Source: Planctomycetaceae bacterium
GTDB lineage: Bacteria; Planctomycetota; Planctomycetia; Pirellulales; Thermoguttaceae
DNA: 7,432 bases
NCBI GenBank assembly: GCA_031266315.1
Contig: JAISBG010000603.1
Coordinates: forward strand, 1 to 7,432
Direction of reading: 5' to 3'
This document shows positions 6,919 through 7,432 of this stretch, one piece after another. The translations under genes and the position numbers were made by a program. The notes beneath the pieces are model-generated. The model had not been told where the DNA came from. It made no database searches and saw nothing but the letters and a program-made list of their open reading frames with translations. Position 1 is the stretch's first letter. Every line of letters begins with the position of its first letter.

Positions 6919-7002
6919 AGAGATGGACAATCCGTTAAAAGAGGTAGGCAATCCATTAAAAGAAGTGGACAATCCGTTAAGAGAGGTGGGCGATCCGTCC
7001 GC
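6919..7002 (+). repeat. 21-bp tandem repeat, about four units
   Basis: Units at 6919-6939, 6940-6960, 6961-6981 and 6982-7002. The consensus is about AGARRTRGRCRATCCRTTAAA, and the fourth unit diverges after GATCC. It starts 17 bp after the TPR stop codon. Because 21 is a multiple of three, both strands stay open and give spurious seven-residue protein repeats. The unit core AGGTRGGCRATCC matches the half-hairpin word in the element at 2240-2485. Confidence 0.85.
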
Positions 7003-7013
7003 TGGACGGTCGC
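6990..7013 (+). repeat. Hairpin ending the tandem repeat
   Basis: GCGATCCGTCC (6990-7000), loop GCT (7001-7003), GGACGGTCGC (7004-7013): a 10-bp stem with one bulged T at 6994. It shares the GGTGGGCGA lead-in, the GCT loop and the GGTCGC end with the hairpin at 2278-2300, but has a different, still complementary inner stem (GTCC/GGAC against TTTT/AAAA). Confidence 0.75.
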
Positions 7014-7075
7014 GCCGGTTGAGTCATCATTGATTCCAAACAGGCAATGCCCCGCCTTTACGTATTGATTTGATA

Positions 7076-7290
7076 GCAAGTTTTCCTCCGCCCCTTAGGG
7101 GCATTGCATAACAACCCACCGCAACGCGGTGGGTAAGTCCCTCCCGAACAATCGCCCTGAAAGGGCAATGCAAAACGGAAGAGCAATTTTAATCCATTGC
7201 CCTTTCAGGGCGAAATTATTAACGTGTCTTAACCCACCGCGTTGCGGTGGGTTGTTACGCATTGCCCTTGCAGGGCGGAGGAAAACTGGC
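7076..7290. repeat. Long interrupted palindrome made of small hairpins
   Basis: The arms 7076-7170 and 7195-7290 are inverted copies around a 24-bp centre. About 53 of the outer 60 positions match; the segment next to TCGCCC is looser and has a 1-nt length difference. Each arm carries three hairpins with 3-nt loops. Left: 7090-7102 (GCCCC/GGGGC), 7114-7134 (ACCCACCGC/GCGGTGGGT) and 7154-7166 (GCCCT/AGGGC). Right: 7199-7211, 7232-7252 and 7264-7276. No coding region is supported here. A miniature mobile element or composite REP-like element is the likely class. Confidence 0.75.
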
Positions 7291-7339
7291 AATCCTATCT
7301 GGGTTGATGTATGGTAACTATTCCGTAGTATTTTTTTCT

Positions 7340-7354
7340 CTGCCTGAAAGGCAG
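7340..7354 (+). repeat. Hairpin CTGCCT-GAA-AGGCAG, copy 1
   Basis: A perfect 6-bp stem with a GAA loop, followed by GATTTTCATAACC. The same hairpin plus GATTTT recurs 66 bp later at 7406. On the plus strand the GATTTT tail makes it faintly terminator-like, but the T-run is short and the TPR stop is more than 400 bp away. Confidence 0.7.
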
Positions 7355-7365
7355 GATTTTCATAA

Positions 7366-7386
7366 CCGCAGGTCAGCGACCTGCGG
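7366..7386 (+). repeat. Hairpin CCGCAGGTC-AGC-GACCTGCGG
   Basis: A perfect 9-bp stem with loop AGC, lying between the two copies of the CTGCCT hairpin. The AGC loop and the GGTC/GACC at the stem tip recall the hairpins at 2278-2300 and 6990-7013. Confidence 0.75.
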
Positions 7387-7405
7387 CTGTGAACCAAAGA
7401 GACCA

Positions 7406-7420
7406 CTGCCTGAAAGGCAG
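7406..7420 (+). repeat. Hairpin CTGCCT-GAA-AGGCAG, copy 2
   Basis: An exact repeat of the hairpin at 7340-7354, again followed by GATTTT and then AACCCG at the window edge. The hairpin cluster probably continues outside the window. Confidence 0.7.
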
Positions 7421-7432
7421 GATTTTAACCCG

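Noticed and set aside
6798..7079. Open frames on both strands across the 21-bp tandem repeat, encoding seven-residue repeats
   Set aside because: A 21-bp unit automatically keeps all frames open. Both frames overlap the 3' end of the TPR gene and lack independent coding features.
7095..7406. Open frame of about 103 codons on the minus strand across the repeat region
   Set aside because: It runs through the inverted-repeat hairpins. The predicted peptide simply reads the palindromes and has no start signal or recognisable domain.
7076..7432. CRISPR array
   Set aside because: The repeats are hairpins of differing sequence in mirrored order, without uniform repeat length or unique spacers, and no cas gene is present.

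Overview
The window looks like bacterial chromosome. It is AT-leaning by eye, and no plasmid, phage or transposase gene is visible. The likeliest source is a planctomycete-like bacterium, possibly an uncultured or host-associated one. This is inference. It rests on the style of the ABC ATPase (a GYMPDFFGVYDDMKV segment, and LSRGM in place of LSGGQ), on the very large single-pass TPR protein, and on start codons without Shine-Dalgarno sequences. No rRNA or other marker gene is present to settle it.

Layout: (1) 1-2159, minus strand: the N-terminal 719 codons of an SbcC/Rad50-type ATPase, cut by the left window edge. (2) 2160-2502: an intergenic region almost filled by a roughly 246-bp nested palindrome with terminal inverted repeats (2240-2485). 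Its inner arms are built of short perfect hairpins. (3) 2503-3447, minus strand: a complete ABC-transporter ATP-binding protein. (4) 3448-3739: a divergent promoter region with candidate sigma70-type boxes and a 13-bp-period run of GATCAA/poly-T. (5) 3740-6901, plus strand: a 1053-residue membrane-anchored TPR protein with a proline-rich linker. (6) 6902-7432: non-coding DNA packed with a 21-bp tandem repeat, a long interrupted palindrome (7076-7290) and more short hairpins running to the window edge.

The three genes show no shared pathway. SbcC is a DNA-repair nuclease subunit. The ABC ATPase has no permease gene beside it. The TPR protein is probably a cell-envelope scaffold of unknown role. 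The most unusual content is the intergenic hairpin family. Both repeat regions are imperfect palindromes whose arms are themselves strings of perfect stems, mostly with 3-nt loops. Where copies differ inside a stem, the partner base usually differs with it (for example G-C against A-T). The two regions also share words (AGGTRGGCRA, a GCT/AGC loop, GGTYGC) although about 4.5 kb and two genes separate them. This points to a dispersed miniature or REP-like element family kept for its folded form. No mobilising enzyme is visible here.
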